Source of the DNA: Lewinellaceae bacterium
GTDB lineage: Bacteria > Bacteroidota > Bacteroidia > Chitinophagales > Saprospiraceae
Direction: 5' to 3'
NCBI GenBank assembly: GCA_020636445.1
Contig: JACJXV010000005.1
Coordinates: 62,001-126,000 of the forward strand
DNA: 64,000 nt
Program-made: the position numbers and the translations under genes
Shown: in pieces, positions 43,688-51,540 of the stretch
Position numbering within the stretch: the stretch's first letter is position 1
Layout: each line of letters starts with the position of its first letter
The notes under the pieces: model-generated
What the model was told of the DNA's origin: nothing
What the model saw: only the letters and a program-made list of their open reading frames with translations
The model's database searches: none

Positions 43688-44596
43688 GTGAGTAGTTTAG
43701 ATACTGTAGTTGTTGATCAGGCAACGAGTGGCCCGCGGTGGCGGGCCTACTTGATTTTAGGCGCATTGAGTCTGGTCTGGGGAACCTCTTTTATTCTAAT
43801 AAAGAAAGGATTAAGTGTATACCCGCCTACACAGGTAGCCTGTTTGCGGATGGCTATTTCGGCGTTGGCTTTCACCCCGGTAATGATTTTACATGCCCGG
43901 CGGCTTGATTGGTCAAAATTGCCATTCCTGTTATTCGTCGGCCTGACGAGCAGTGCAATTCCCGCTTTTCTTTTTGCCAATGCACAACTGCACATCAGTT
44001 CTTCCATGGCGGGGATTCTGAATTCCCTGACGCCCTTGTTTACCTTGGTTTTGGGGGTATTGTTTTTCCGGACGGTTTTTTCCTGGAGCAAGGTTTCCGG
44101 CGTTTTACTGGGCTTAGGCGGTGCCAGTTTGCTCATCATTATGGGGAGCAGCTCCGGATTGGAGGGAGATATCGGTTGGGGTTTCCTGATTGTCCTGGCT
44201 TCCCTTTGCTATGGGGCCGGCACGAATACCATCGGTACCTATCTGCGGGAGATGAATTCTATCCAGATCAGTGCTTTTTCCTTTGGCTTGACCGGAATTC
44301 CACTCTTCCTTTATCTTTTTGCCGGTACGAATTTTACACAAATTCTGCAGGAACAGCCCCGGGCCTGGGAGGCGCTGGGGTATATAACGATCCTGGCCTT
44401 AGTCGGTACCGTTACTGCATCCATTATTTTCTTTAAATTAATTCAGCGCACTTCAGCTCTATTTGGGTCCATGGTGGCTTATATGATGCCTATGGTTGCC
44501 CTTTTGTGGGGGTTATTGGATGGCGAACCCATTGGTTGGCCCCACATGGGTGGAATGGCTCTTATTTTGTGCGGGGTGTACCTGAGTCGGCGATAG
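43688..44596 (+). CDS. EamA/DMT-family transporter
   Basis: 302 residues and about ten hydrophobic segments in two EamA repeats (LGALSLVWGTSFILIKKGLS near residues 22-42 and the second beginning near 158). Family members export metabolites or drugs. The start is GTG at 43688; no ATG lies upstream in frame that gives a better start. A -7-like TACCTTTG lies at 43652-43659 without a clear -33 element. Substrate unknown. Confidence 0.85.
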   Translation: MSSLDTVVVDQATSGPRWRAYLILGALSLVWGTSFILIKKGLSVYPPTQVACLRMAISALAFTPVMILHARRLDWSKLPFLLFVGLTSSAIPAFLFANAQLHISSSMAGILNSLTPLFTLVLGVLFFRTVFSWSKVSGVLLGLGGASLLIIMGSSSGLEGDIGWGFLIVLASLCYGAGTNTIGTYLREMNSIQISAFSFGLTGIPLFLYLFAGTNFTQILQEQPRAWEALGYITILALVGTVTASIIFFKLIQRTSALFGSMVAYMMPMVALLWGLLDGEPIGWPHMGGMALILCGVYLSRR

Positions 44597-45245
44597 TTCA
44601 TTCCATGGATGATTCAGCTTATTGATTGGCGGCATTATGGGTTGAAGGTTACTGGTATCTGGTAACTGGTTTTTAGTTACTGGTTAATAGTTGTTGATGC
44701 CTAATGACGTTAAGCGTTACTCGTTGAGCGTTTAATTGGTTTTATCTTGTTCGCAGGAATCTTTCGATTCCACGCGGCGTATTGGCCGGTCTTCAGACCG
44801 CGGGGGTGAACCAAACCAAGATTTACCCGCCTACGGAGGGTTTACCCGCCTACGGAGGGTTTACCCGCTATTTGGGTGTCTGGTGCCTGGTTTTACCTCG
44901 ACGCAGTCGGGGCTAGTTATTCCGTTTTCAATTTCTCCTCCGCAGCCAGCGCACACCCCTCAGTCCCTAATGCCCCCGTGTACGCACGTTAAAGGACTCA
45001 TTCCCGTGGTAAAGCTCTGTTTTCGGCAGGAGGACGACGCGAGGCATCGCGTCGTTACACTTGGCGGAGCTACCCCGGATCTGAGGAGCTATAAAACCTG
45101 GTTTTTTACCCGATTCAGTCGGAGCCAATTTCTAATTTCCAATTTCCTTTACGGCCGTAGCCCGCCACAGGCGGACAAGCTTAGCGTAGGCGGGTCTTTA
45201 TTCCTCTCCCCTCACAAAAACCGTTTTGGACCGACCTGGACAAAC
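44597..45245. repeat. 650-bp intergenic repeat region
   Basis: No credible gene; the frame 44736-45758 runs through repeats and then antisense to the gamma-carbonic anhydrase. Contains TACTGGTATCTGGTAACTGG stutters, GACGTTAAGCGTTACTCGTTGAGCG (44705-44729; degenerate copy at 52730-52755), a tandem TTTACCCGCCTACGGAGGG (two full copies and a partial near 44820-44872), CCTCGACGCAGTCGGGGCTAG (44896-44916) and a GC-rich palindromic repeat at 45151-45194. Confidence 0.75.
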
Positions 45246-45764
45246 CTACTCTTCCCGGAACCAATCGGCATACATCACATAATTATTGGCGATGCGCTCG
45301 ATATAGTGCTGAAACTGTTCCGGGCTAAGGCTTTTGACTTTGCGAGCCGGAACGCCTGCATAGATATGTCCAGATTCCAGTCGGGTTTTTTCCAAAACGA
45401 TGGCACCGGCAGCAATCAGGACATTTTCTTCGACGACTGCATGATCCATAATGATGGCACCCATACCCACAAGTACATTGTCGTGGATAGTACAACCGTG
45501 AACAATAGCCCGGTGGCCAATAGATACGTTATTACCAATCGTGGTAGGAGCTGTCTGGTAAGTACAATGGATTACTGCTCCATCCTGGACGTTCACTTTA
45601 TTTCCCATGCGGATGGCATTCACATCGCCGCGCACCACGGCTGTAAACCATACGCTGCAATCGTCGCCCATCACCACATCGCCTACCACGGTGGCGTTTT
45701 CGGCGAGGTAGCAATTTTTTCCCATGTGGGGCAGGACCCCATTGACCGGTTTGATTAGTGCCAA
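45246..45764 (-). CDS. Gamma-carbonic anhydrase family protein
   Basis: 172 residues of left-handed beta-helix hexapeptide repeats (NCYLAENATVVGDVVMGDDCSVWFTAVVRGDVNAIRMG pattern). His in DGAVIHCTY and two in SIGHRAIVHG match the trimeric gamma-CA zinc ligands. Homologues YrdA/PaaY/CaiE are of uncertain activity. I chose the TTG at 45764, which gives the family start LALIKP. The longer 195-residue frame would overlap the adjacent GNAT gene, which ends at 45788, 23 nt upstream of the TTG. The two genes probably form a unit. Confidence 0.82.
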   Translation of the reverse strand: MALIKPVNGVLPHMGKNCYLAENATVVGDVVMGDDCSVWFTAVVRGDVNAIRMGNKVNVQDGAVIHCTYQTAPTTIGNNVSIGHRAIVHGCTIHDNVLVGMGAIIMDHAVVEENVLIAAGAIVLEKTRLESGHIYAGVPARKVKSLSPEQFQHYIERIANNYVMYADWFREE

Positions 45765-45787
45765 GGTTACTGGTTTTTGATCTGCTG

Positions 45788-46288
45788 CTAAAGTACTAAT
45801 TCGTAATCTTCCAGGGCGATGTCGAGGCCCCAAATGCGTTGTTTTTTTGCCTGGGTGCAGCGGAAGCCAGCGTCCGTGTAAAGTTTTTTGGCAGGATCCA
45901 GCGGCCCGGCAGTACTCAGGACGATACGCTGATAGTCATGGTCCTGGGCAAAATGAACCGCCGCGGTAACGAGTTGCCGGCCGAGCCCCCGACCCCGTAA
46001 AGGGGGCGCCAGTAAAAACCAGCGCAAGCGTGCGGTATCGTCGGTTTCCCGGACCATAGCAATGGTACCCTGGAGTTCTCCTTCATAATCAACCAACCAG
46101 ATGCGTTCCTGCGGATCGCGCCGGGCGGCAAAAGCTACCACCGGAGGGGCCATATAGGGTTCAAAAGAAACATCAAACTGGTGCTCCTGAAAATAGAGTA
46201 CGCCATGCAGGTAAATAATGCGTCCCAGGTCGCCAGGGCGCAGATCATGCCGAATGATGACGGGGGGTGATGTTAAAGAGGTATCCAC
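45788..46288 (-). CDS. GNAT-family N-acetyltransferase
   Basis: 166 residues. RGRGLGRQLVTAAV near 93-106 is the acetyl-CoA pyrophosphate loop (R/Q-x-x-G-x-G/A), and STAGPLDPAKKLYTDAGF near 125-142 is the C-terminal motif. A HGVLYFQEHQFDVSFEPYMA stretch near 28-47 is typical of MarR-linked or single-domain GNATs. Substrate unknown. It is divergent from hemN with the paired Crp/FNR-type boxes between. Confidence 0.85.
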   Translation of the reverse strand: MDTSLTSPPVIIRHDLRPGDLGRIIYLHGVLYFQEHQFDVSFEPYMAPPVVAFAARRDPQERIWLVDYEGELQGTIAMVRETDDTARLRWFLLAPPLRGRGLGRQLVTAAVHFAQDHDYQRIVLSTAGPLDPAKKLYTDAGFRCTQAKKQRIWGLDIALEDYELVL

Positions 46289-46316
46289 GATTAGTTTAAT
46301 TTGTCAGGGAAAATAC

Positions 46317-46382
46317 TGATTTCAATCAATTTTCAGCATTGACGATTGTCATGTGGTACGGGAATTACCCTGGTTACCTTTG
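46317..46382 (+). promoter_or_regulatory. hemN promoter with two Crp/FNR-type boxes
   Basis: Box 1 TGATttcaATCA (46317-46328), 11 nt, box 2 TGACgattGTCA (46340-46351), 23 nt, then TACCTTTG (46375-46382), a fitting -7 element. Box 2 would be centred near -42 relative to a start of transcription near 46388, the place of a class II activator, and box 1 near -65. The same order and spacing appear at 55180-55244 and 54812-54876. Confidence 0.6.
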
Positions 46383-46409
46383 TGCATATCACGCAAAGCC
46401 AATACATCT

Positions 46410-47762
46410 ATGCAAAGTCAACTACTGGACAAGTATAACGTCCCGGCACCACGCTATACAAGTTATCCTACCGTTCCTTACTGGCAGGAAGAAGCCCCAA
46501 CCCAGGAAAGCTGGCGCGGCCGGGTATTAACGGCGTTTTCGCAGTGCCAGGAAGTGAGTTTGTACATTCATCTGCCCTATTGTGAGCAGTTGTGTACTTA
46601 TTGTGGCTGTAATAAGCGGATTACCAGGAACCATCAAGTGGAAGAGCCCTATCTGCAAACTGTTCTGCAGGAATGGAAAATGTACAGCGCGTTATTGCCG
46701 CAGCGTCCGGTAGTGCGGGAAATTCATTTGGGAGGAGGTACGCCAACGTTTTTCCAGCCGGCGAATTTGGCTCATTTTCTCCAGGAACTTTTAGCAGATG
46801 TAGACTTGGCTGACGAATACGAAATGGGCTTTGAGGCCCATCCTTTCAGTACGACTTATGATCATTTAGCCGTACTACGGGAACTGGGCTTCCGGCGAAT
46901 CAGCATTGGAGTCCAGGACTTTGCACCTGAAATTTTGCAGATTATCAATCGCCAACAAACCGAAGAACAAGTAGCCCAGGTGACCCAGTGGGCGCGGGAC
47001 CTGGGCTATACATCGATTAACTATGACCTGATATTCGGCCTGCCGCTGCAAACGGCTGAGCACATTCGAACGACGATGGATAAGCTGGCAGTACTCAAGC
47101 CGGAGCGCATTGCCTTTTATTCCTATGCCCATGTGCCCTGGGTAAAGCCTAGTCAGCGGGCTTATTCGGAGGCTGATTTGCCACAGGGAGCTGAGAAGCG
47201 GGCACTTTATGAACTCGGCCGTGATTTATTGCAGGAAATGGGTTATGTCGAAATCGGAATGGACCATTTTGCCTTACCCACTGATGCACTCGCCCTGGCG
47301 ATGAAGGCGGGTACTTTGCATCGCAATTTCATGGGATACACTCCGTATTACAGTCGCTTGAGTATTGCCCTTGGGGCTTCATCTATCAGTGACAGCTGGG
47401 ATGCCTATATTCAGAATGAGAAAAAAATTGAAGATTATACGGCTGCTGTAGAAGCCGGGCGATTTCCTATTAGCAAGGGGCATCTGCTGACGGATGAAGA
47501 TCAATTGTTGCGGCAGCATATTCTGGATATTATGTGCCGCTTTGGTACGGAATGGCAAACAGAAGACCGGCAATGCGCTGCGCTTTATGAGGGACTGGAT
47601 CGATTACCGGAACTGGAACACGATGGCCTGTTACACTTGTTGCCGGGGCAGCTGCAGGTGACCGAGATGGGGCGCCCGTTTCTGCGCAATATTTGCATGG
47701 CGCTGGACGCCCGCTATTGGCGCAAACAGCCGGAAGGCATGTTGTTTAGTCAGACAGTATAA
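46410..47762 (+). CDS. hemN: Oxygen-independent coproporphyrinogen III oxidase
   Basis: A 450-residue radical SAM enzyme that decarboxylates coproporphyrinogen III to protoporphyrinogen IX without oxygen. YCEQLCTYCGC near 60-70 is the CxxxCxxC cluster site with the extra CxC Cys, LGGGTPTFF near 110-118 is the SAM region, and GMDHFALPTD near 288-297 and MGYTPY are HemN-specific. It begins MQSQLLDKYNVPAPRYTSYPT, as in HemN. The frame extends upstream to 46353 but the 46410 ATG matches the family. The upstream FNR-type boxes suit an oxygen-repressed gene. Confidence 0.93.
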   Translation: MQSQLLDKYNVPAPRYTSYPTVPYWQEEAPTQESWRGRVLTAFSQCQEVSLYIHLPYCEQLCTYCGCNKRITRNHQVEEPYLQTVLQEWKMYSALLPQRPVVREIHLGGGTPTFFQPANLAHFLQELLADVDLADEYEMGFEAHPFSTTYDHLAVLRELGFRRISIGVQDFAPEILQIINRQQTEEQVAQVTQWARDLGYTSINYDLIFGLPLQTAEHIRTTMDKLAVLKPERIAFYSYAHVPWVKPSQRAYSEADLPQGAEKRALYELGRDLLQEMGYVEIGMDHFALPTDALALAMKAGTLHRNFMGYTPYYSRLSIALGASSISDSWDAYIQNEKKIEDYTAAVEAGRFPISKGHLLTDEDQLLRQHILDIMCRFGTEWQTEDRQCAALYEGLDRLPELEHDGLLHLLPGQLQVTEMGRPFLRNICMALDARYWRKQPEGMLFSQTV

Positions 47763-48060
47763 ATACGCAGGTACAAGGTTTTGATAACCTGATGTGGGTA
47801 TTCTAACTTCAGCCTTATTGTAAGCTTTTTGTGGCAATGGAAGTTTTAGCTTTGGCGGCCACTGGGGTGCACTGCAGGCTGGGCTTTTTTGCCGGCATGA
47901 GTCATCCCGAATTTTGGACAACCTGGCTTTCTGGTTTAGAGCCGCTGCGCTGCGCTTGCTAGTTTAGAGCCGTTCGCTGCGCTCACTGGTTTAGAGCCGC
48001 GCGTCGCGTTGCTCCGCGCTCGTTTAGAGGGTTTAGAAGGAAAAGGTAGTTCCTGAAAAC
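47763..48060. repeat. Repeats left of the IS110 remnant
   Basis: No gene. GGTTTAGAGCCGC-type units occur at 47933-47945, 47961-47973 and 47988-48000, spaced by about 28 bp and separated by GCGCTCGC-type GC-rich spacers. ATGAGTCATCCCGAATTT at 47897-47914 is the inverted partner of AATTCGGGATGGACTCAT at 48569-48586 (one-base indel). Confidence 0.75.
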
Positions 48061-48079
48061 AAGCTAAACGCTCGTATGT

Positions 48080-48313
48080 TTGTCAAGCAAGTAAAAGTTC
48101 ATTGAAATTAATAGTTTAGTAAGCACCTAACACAGAGGATACTAAACGCAAGCACTCCTTGGGGAAGATGCAGATTTAGAGATAGCCCTGTGTTAGGAGG
48201 TTCTTTCGAGTCTGAATAGCATTTAAGGACTTCCGAGTATCGGATGAGCCAGCATAAGCTACGAGGAAAGACGATAAAGACCCACTTATTTTTTCATTTG
48301 AACTTGAGCGGTT
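48080..48313 (+). ncRNA. Possible IS110 bridge RNA (left-end non-coding region)
   Basis: The about 230 nt before the IS110 transposase remnant form a stem: CCTAACACAG (48126-48135) with CTGTGTTAGG (48188-48197), and an inner CTAAA (48142-48146) with TTTAG (48175-48179). IS110 family elements encode a bridge RNA in the non-coding left end. The position and folding fit, but the guide loops were not assigned and the element is broken. Boundaries are approximate. Confidence 0.4.
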
Positions 48314-48460
48314 ATGAACATTATTGGTCAGAGTTTAGGCATTGACATTGCGGCAAAAAGCTTTCAGGTTTGTTTGCAAATCAAGCAGGCAGATGGTCAT
48401 TGCAAAATTAAAGGTAGCCGTAGTTTTCCGAATACGGCCAAGGGCATAGTTGCTCTCTAA
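48314..48460 (+). pseudogene. Truncated IS110-family transposase (N-terminal 48 aa)
   Basis: The frame starts MNIIGQSLGIDIAAKSFQVC, matching the first strand of the RuvC-like DEDD domain of IS110 transposases with the first Asp (GIDIA). It stops after FPNTAKGIVAL, where the sequence runs into CTCTAAACCAGC, a unit of the inverted repeat array. The rest of the about 320-residue protein is absent from the window. The product is inactive. Too short for a usual gene call. Confidence 0.7.
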
Positions 48461-48586
48461 ACCAGCACCGCAGGTGCGGCTCTAAACTAGCTACGAGCGG
48501 AAGTGAGTGGCGGCTCTAAACCAGCCTACCCTCCATAGGCGGGTAAACCCTACCTGCCACCAAATCACAATTCGGGATGGACTCAT
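48461..48586. repeat. Repeats right of the IS110 remnant
   Basis: GCGGCTCTAAAC units at 48476-48488 (ending T) and 48510-48522 (ending C) are inverted copies of the left array (GGTTTAGAGCCGC). The region continues with CCATAGGCGGG and the outer inverted repeat at 48569-48586. Together with the left side this makes a roughly 690-bp inverted-repeat-bounded block. Confidence 0.75.
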
Positions 48587-48614
48587 ATTTTTTTGGGTTG
48601 GGCTCAAAGTGGAG

Positions 48615-48983
48615 TTAGCTTGCTGATTTTTGACGCATGGCCAACCAGGTCCAGATAGCCCCGGCGAAATCAGTAGCAGCGAAAACTAAAATTCCCCAGC
48701 CTAGTTTCCCCATGACCCAGAAGGCGATCATGAAGAGAGCTGCGAAGAGTCGCATCCAGACGGTTATCGGAAACATAACCTGGACATCGTTGCGGGCAAT
48801 GGCCAGGTAATAAATACCCAGCACCAAGGCTAACATCCCTACAAAGCGAATCCAGATATCATCACCATAGGGTAATTGAAAAAGATCCAGGAGAAAAACT
48901 GGCATCAGAATCAAGCCAAGTCCAACAATAAGAATCAGGTACAGTCCGAAGACAAACAGGCTTTTAGCAGGAGCATTCATCAA
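48615..48983 (-). CDS. Hypothetical four-helix membrane protein
   Basis: 122 residues with hydrophobic segments at about 9-28, 45-63, 72-90 and 95-115. No known family recognised. It lies between the IS110 remnant and the Hsp20 gene, transcribed away from the latter. The 48984-49394 spacer holds the Hsp20 promoter region. Confidence 0.6.
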   Translation of the reverse strand: MMNAPAKSLFVFGLYLILIVGLGLILMPVFLLDLFQLPYGDDIWIRFVGMLALVLGIYYLAIARNDVQVMFPITVWMRLFAALFMIAFWVMGKLGWGILVFAATDFAGAIWTWLAMRQKSAS

Positions 48984-49297
48984 ATATGGTTTTAGATGAG
49001 TGAGTAATCACAACGGGGTAATCCCTATTTCGCTTAAGTGAGCGCTATAAAGAATTTTAGCCAATCAAATAAGTGGGGTAGGCAAACCGGGTTCACCAGT
49101 CTATATTCCTGTTTACCCCCTGCTGTTAAGGGGCAAGCCTTGGTGGGGTGATACATTATTTAAAAGAAAAACGGCGACGTGGGGCTTTAAATCAACTGGT
49201 TAACAGTGAGTTAGATTGTTTTAAAGATATGGAAAATAGTAGTCATTCGGCTTGTTTTGCCTGATTTATTTTTTGCCACTAACGCATTGGGGGGTCC

Positions 49298-49363
49298 TGT
49301 CAAAAATCATCATACCCCCTGACAAATTACATTTACATCGCGTGGGAAAGAACCTTAGCTTGA
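49298..49363 (+). promoter_or_regulatory. hsp20 promoter with degenerate paired boxes
   Basis: TGTCaaaaATCA (49298-49309), 10 nt, TGACaaatTACA (49320-49331), 24 nt, then TAGCTTGA (49356-49363), a poor -7 match. The first box has one mismatch to TGAY-N4-RTCA and the second has two. The arrangement copies the hemN promoter with one-nucleotide shifts. A GGGGGT/ACCCCC inverted repeat surrounds the first box. Confidence 0.4.
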
Positions 49364-49394
49364 GGACATATTAAATCACTAAACTTCCCTAGCC

Positions 49395-49844
49395 ATGTGG
49401 AGAGCCAAGATTCATAATCGTGCTTTTGACCGAATGGGTGAAGGGTTTGCCCCTTTGATCGATCGGGATCATTTTCTAGGTCATTCAGCTTTTGATATTA
49501 AACGCCATGATGACCAACAGCCAGCAGCTAATCTTACCAAAAAAGGCAATGAATTCGTGCTGGAGTTGGCAGTTCCGGGGTATACCAAAGAAGAGTTGGA
49601 GATTTTGGTAGAAAATGATATCCTTAAAGTGCGGGGACAAAAAAACAAAGAGGAAAAACGAGAAAACCCCAAGTATATACTGGAAGAGGTTGATTTTGAA
49701 TCCTTTGAACGTTGCTTCAAATTGTCGCCACGGATTGTCCACGATAAGCTGAAAGCTTCCTACAAAGAAGGCGTTTTGCGACTGGAGTTTTCGGAAACGA
49801 AAACGAAACCGCAGAAAGATTACTATAAAGTTAACATTGGGTAG
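49395..49844 (+). CDS. Small heat-shock protein, Hsp20/alpha-crystallin
   Basis: 149 residues. The alpha-crystallin domain spans about 44-140, with the VLELAVPGYTKEELEILVENDILKVRGQ strands and the conserved GVLRLEF near the end. The N-terminal 40 residues are short and polar. An ATP-independent holdase for unfolded proteins in the cytoplasm. It heads the stress locus, and Usp genes follow 217 nt later. In M. tuberculosis an Hsp20 member (HspX) is a hypoxia-induced protein. Its upstream boxes suggest oxygen control. Confidence 0.93.
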   Translation: MWRAKIHNRAFDRMGEGFAPLIDRDHFLGHSAFDIKRHDDQQPAANLTKKGNEFVLELAVPGYTKEELEILVENDILKVRGQKNKEEKRENPKYILEEVDFESFERCFKLSPRIVHDKLKASYKEGVLRLEFSETKTKPQKDYYKVNIG

Positions 49845-50061
49845 TGCCTTAGCTCTTCCGGGCTAAACAGACAGCCAATTGAACCTGTGCGCGAGGATAT
49901 CATCGACTGGTTGGATAACTCAGGTTTTGAGGCAGCCGACAAATCGTGGTGATCTTCCTTGTAGCATTGGAGCAATTGGCTGTTTTTTTTGAGATTGATC
50001 TGTACAGCCTCTGGAAAAAGGGTACTTTGGAAAGGGAATCCATTGATAAACGCATAAGGCT

Positions 50062-50946
50062 ATGGTAAATTTCGCACGGGTTTTAGTTGCCCTGGATATG
50101 TCGGGCATGGATCAACACCTCCTGGAGTTAATCGGGCAGTTATCGGCCAATGAAATGTTTGAGAAAATATATTTTCTGCATGTCACTCCTGATTTTACTG
50201 TTCCGACCAATATCGATGCCGAGTTTCACAAGCTTTTTTCGCAGGATTATCCTGTTGATGAGCGATTGCGCGATAAAATAGCCCTTGACGTTACAGAAGT
50301 CATTGGGGAATTACCGGGCGTCGACGTGAGTGTGGAGGTTCGGGAAGGCAATCCATACAAGAAATTAATGCACTGGCTCGAGGTGAAAGAAGTGGACCTC
50401 CTGGTAGTGGGGCACAAGGCCAAAAGTGAGGGTAGTGGCATCACTGCTCGCCGGGTTGCCCGCCACGCGCCCTGCAATATTTTACTGGTACCGCCCCAAA
50501 GTTCAGCACCTAAAAGCATTCTTGTACCTATTGATTTTTCGGCAGCTTCAGCCCGGGCCTTACGAACGGCGATAGATTTGCGCAAGGAAAACCCTGGATT
50601 GACCATCAGGGCACTTTACATCGTAGATCAGCCCCCCACGGATTATTACATGCGGCCTTTTGAAGACAGCGGCTTTCGCGGCTTACTTCGCGAGGCCGCC
50701 GCGAAGAGTTTCAACACTTTTTGTGAGCGGGAGAAGTTATCTCAGGATGCCTTTTCTTTCGACTTGGTTGACAATGTGTATAGCAGCGTAGCACTCCATA
50801 TTAACGAATATGCAGAAGCCCAAAATGTGGATTGGATTGTTCTGGGAGCCCAGGGGCATTCCGCTTTGGAGTCTTTCGTTTTTGGCAGCGTAACCGAAAA
50901 ACTGGTGGAGCATAACACCAAGCAGGTGATTTTAATCGTCCGATAA
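50062..50946 (+). CDS. Universal stress protein, tandem UspA domains
   Basis: 294 residues in two UspA folds (about 1-145 and 150-294). The C-terminal domain keeps the ATP-binding G-x2-G-x9-G-S pattern (GAQGHSALESFVFGS near 270-284). The N-terminal domain has a changed version (GHKAKSEGSGITARR). Tandem Usps are typical of dormancy or hypoxia sets. A weak -7-like TACTTTGG lies at 50023-50030. A box-like TGAGattgATCT (49990-50001) has two mismatches. Followed by the kinase gene after 18 nt, so co-transcription is likely. Confidence 0.93.
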   Translation: MVNFARVLVALDMSGMDQHLLELIGQLSANEMFEKIYFLHVTPDFTVPTNIDAEFHKLFSQDYPVDERLRDKIALDVTEVIGELPGVDVSVEVREGNPYKKLMHWLEVKEVDLLVVGHKAKSEGSGITARRVARHAPCNILLVPPQSSAPKSILVPIDFSAASARALRTAIDLRKENPGLTIRALYIVDQPPTDYYMRPFEDSGFRGLLREAAAKSFNTFCEREKLSQDAFSFDLVDNVYSSVALHINEYAEAQNVDWIVLGAQGHSALESFVFGSVTEKLVEHNTKQVILIVR

Positions 50947-50964
50947 ACCAGAACGTATTTTTAG

Positions 50965-51540
50965 ATGACGTATCCCGGGTTTACAAGGCAGGTAATCATT
51001 GTTGTTACGGGGTTACCCGGCACGGGAAAAACCGCTCTTGCCGAGATGTTGGCACGGATACGGGGATGCTGTCATTTAAATACCGATGTTATTCGAGTTA
51101 CCCTGGGAAAACAAGGACAATATGATGCTGCTACCAAAGCTTTGGTGTACGCTGCATTATTGCAGGAGGCCCGGCAGCATCTATCTGCGGGGAAGGATGT
51201 CCTGCTGGATGGAACCTTTTTCCGGCAGGAACTGCGTGAGCCAATCCACACGTTAGGGTTGGAATTTTCGGCAAGAACCCTATGGATCGAACTGGTGGCT
51301 AATGAAGAGGTCATTAGGAAGCGTGTAGCTGTGCAACGCCCCTACAGTGAAGCAGACTTTTCGGTTTATGAGGCGTTGCGGGACCAATATGAACCGCTGG
51401 TCTATCCCCGGCTTATTTTGCGCAATGAGCAGCATTCCCTGGCCGAATTAGCCGGCGTAGCCCAGGCCTACATTTCCAGTCAGTTGTTAACGCCATTCTA
51501 CCCCATTTCCCAGCTTCCTGAAACACTACCTGCCCTATGA
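50965..51540 (+). CDS. P-loop kinase-like ATPase
   Basis: 191 residues. Walker A GLPGTGKT at 16-23, then LNTDVIR near 36 and KDVLLDGTFFRQELR near 74-88, with KRVAVQRPYSEADF as a lid-like region. It resembles the C-terminal kinase domain (AAA_33/zeta-type) of proteins that fuse an aminoglycoside-phosphotransferase-like domain with this fold. Here the two parts are separate, with this one first; its TGA overlaps the next ATG by 4 nt. Substrate unknown. Confidence 0.8.
   Translation: MTYPGFTRQVIIVVTGLPGTGKTALAEMLARIRGCCHLNTDVIRVTLGKQGQYDAATKALVYAALLQEARQHLSAGKDVLLDGTFFRQELREPIHTLGLEFSARTLWIELVANEEVIRKRVAVQRPYSEADFSVYEALRDQYEPLVYPRLILRNEQHSLAELAGVAQAYISSQLLTPFYPISQLPETLPAL

Noticed and set aside
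44736..45758. 340-residue plus-strand reading frame
   Set aside because: It passes through repeats, then lies antisense to the gamma-carbonic anhydrase gene; no family features.
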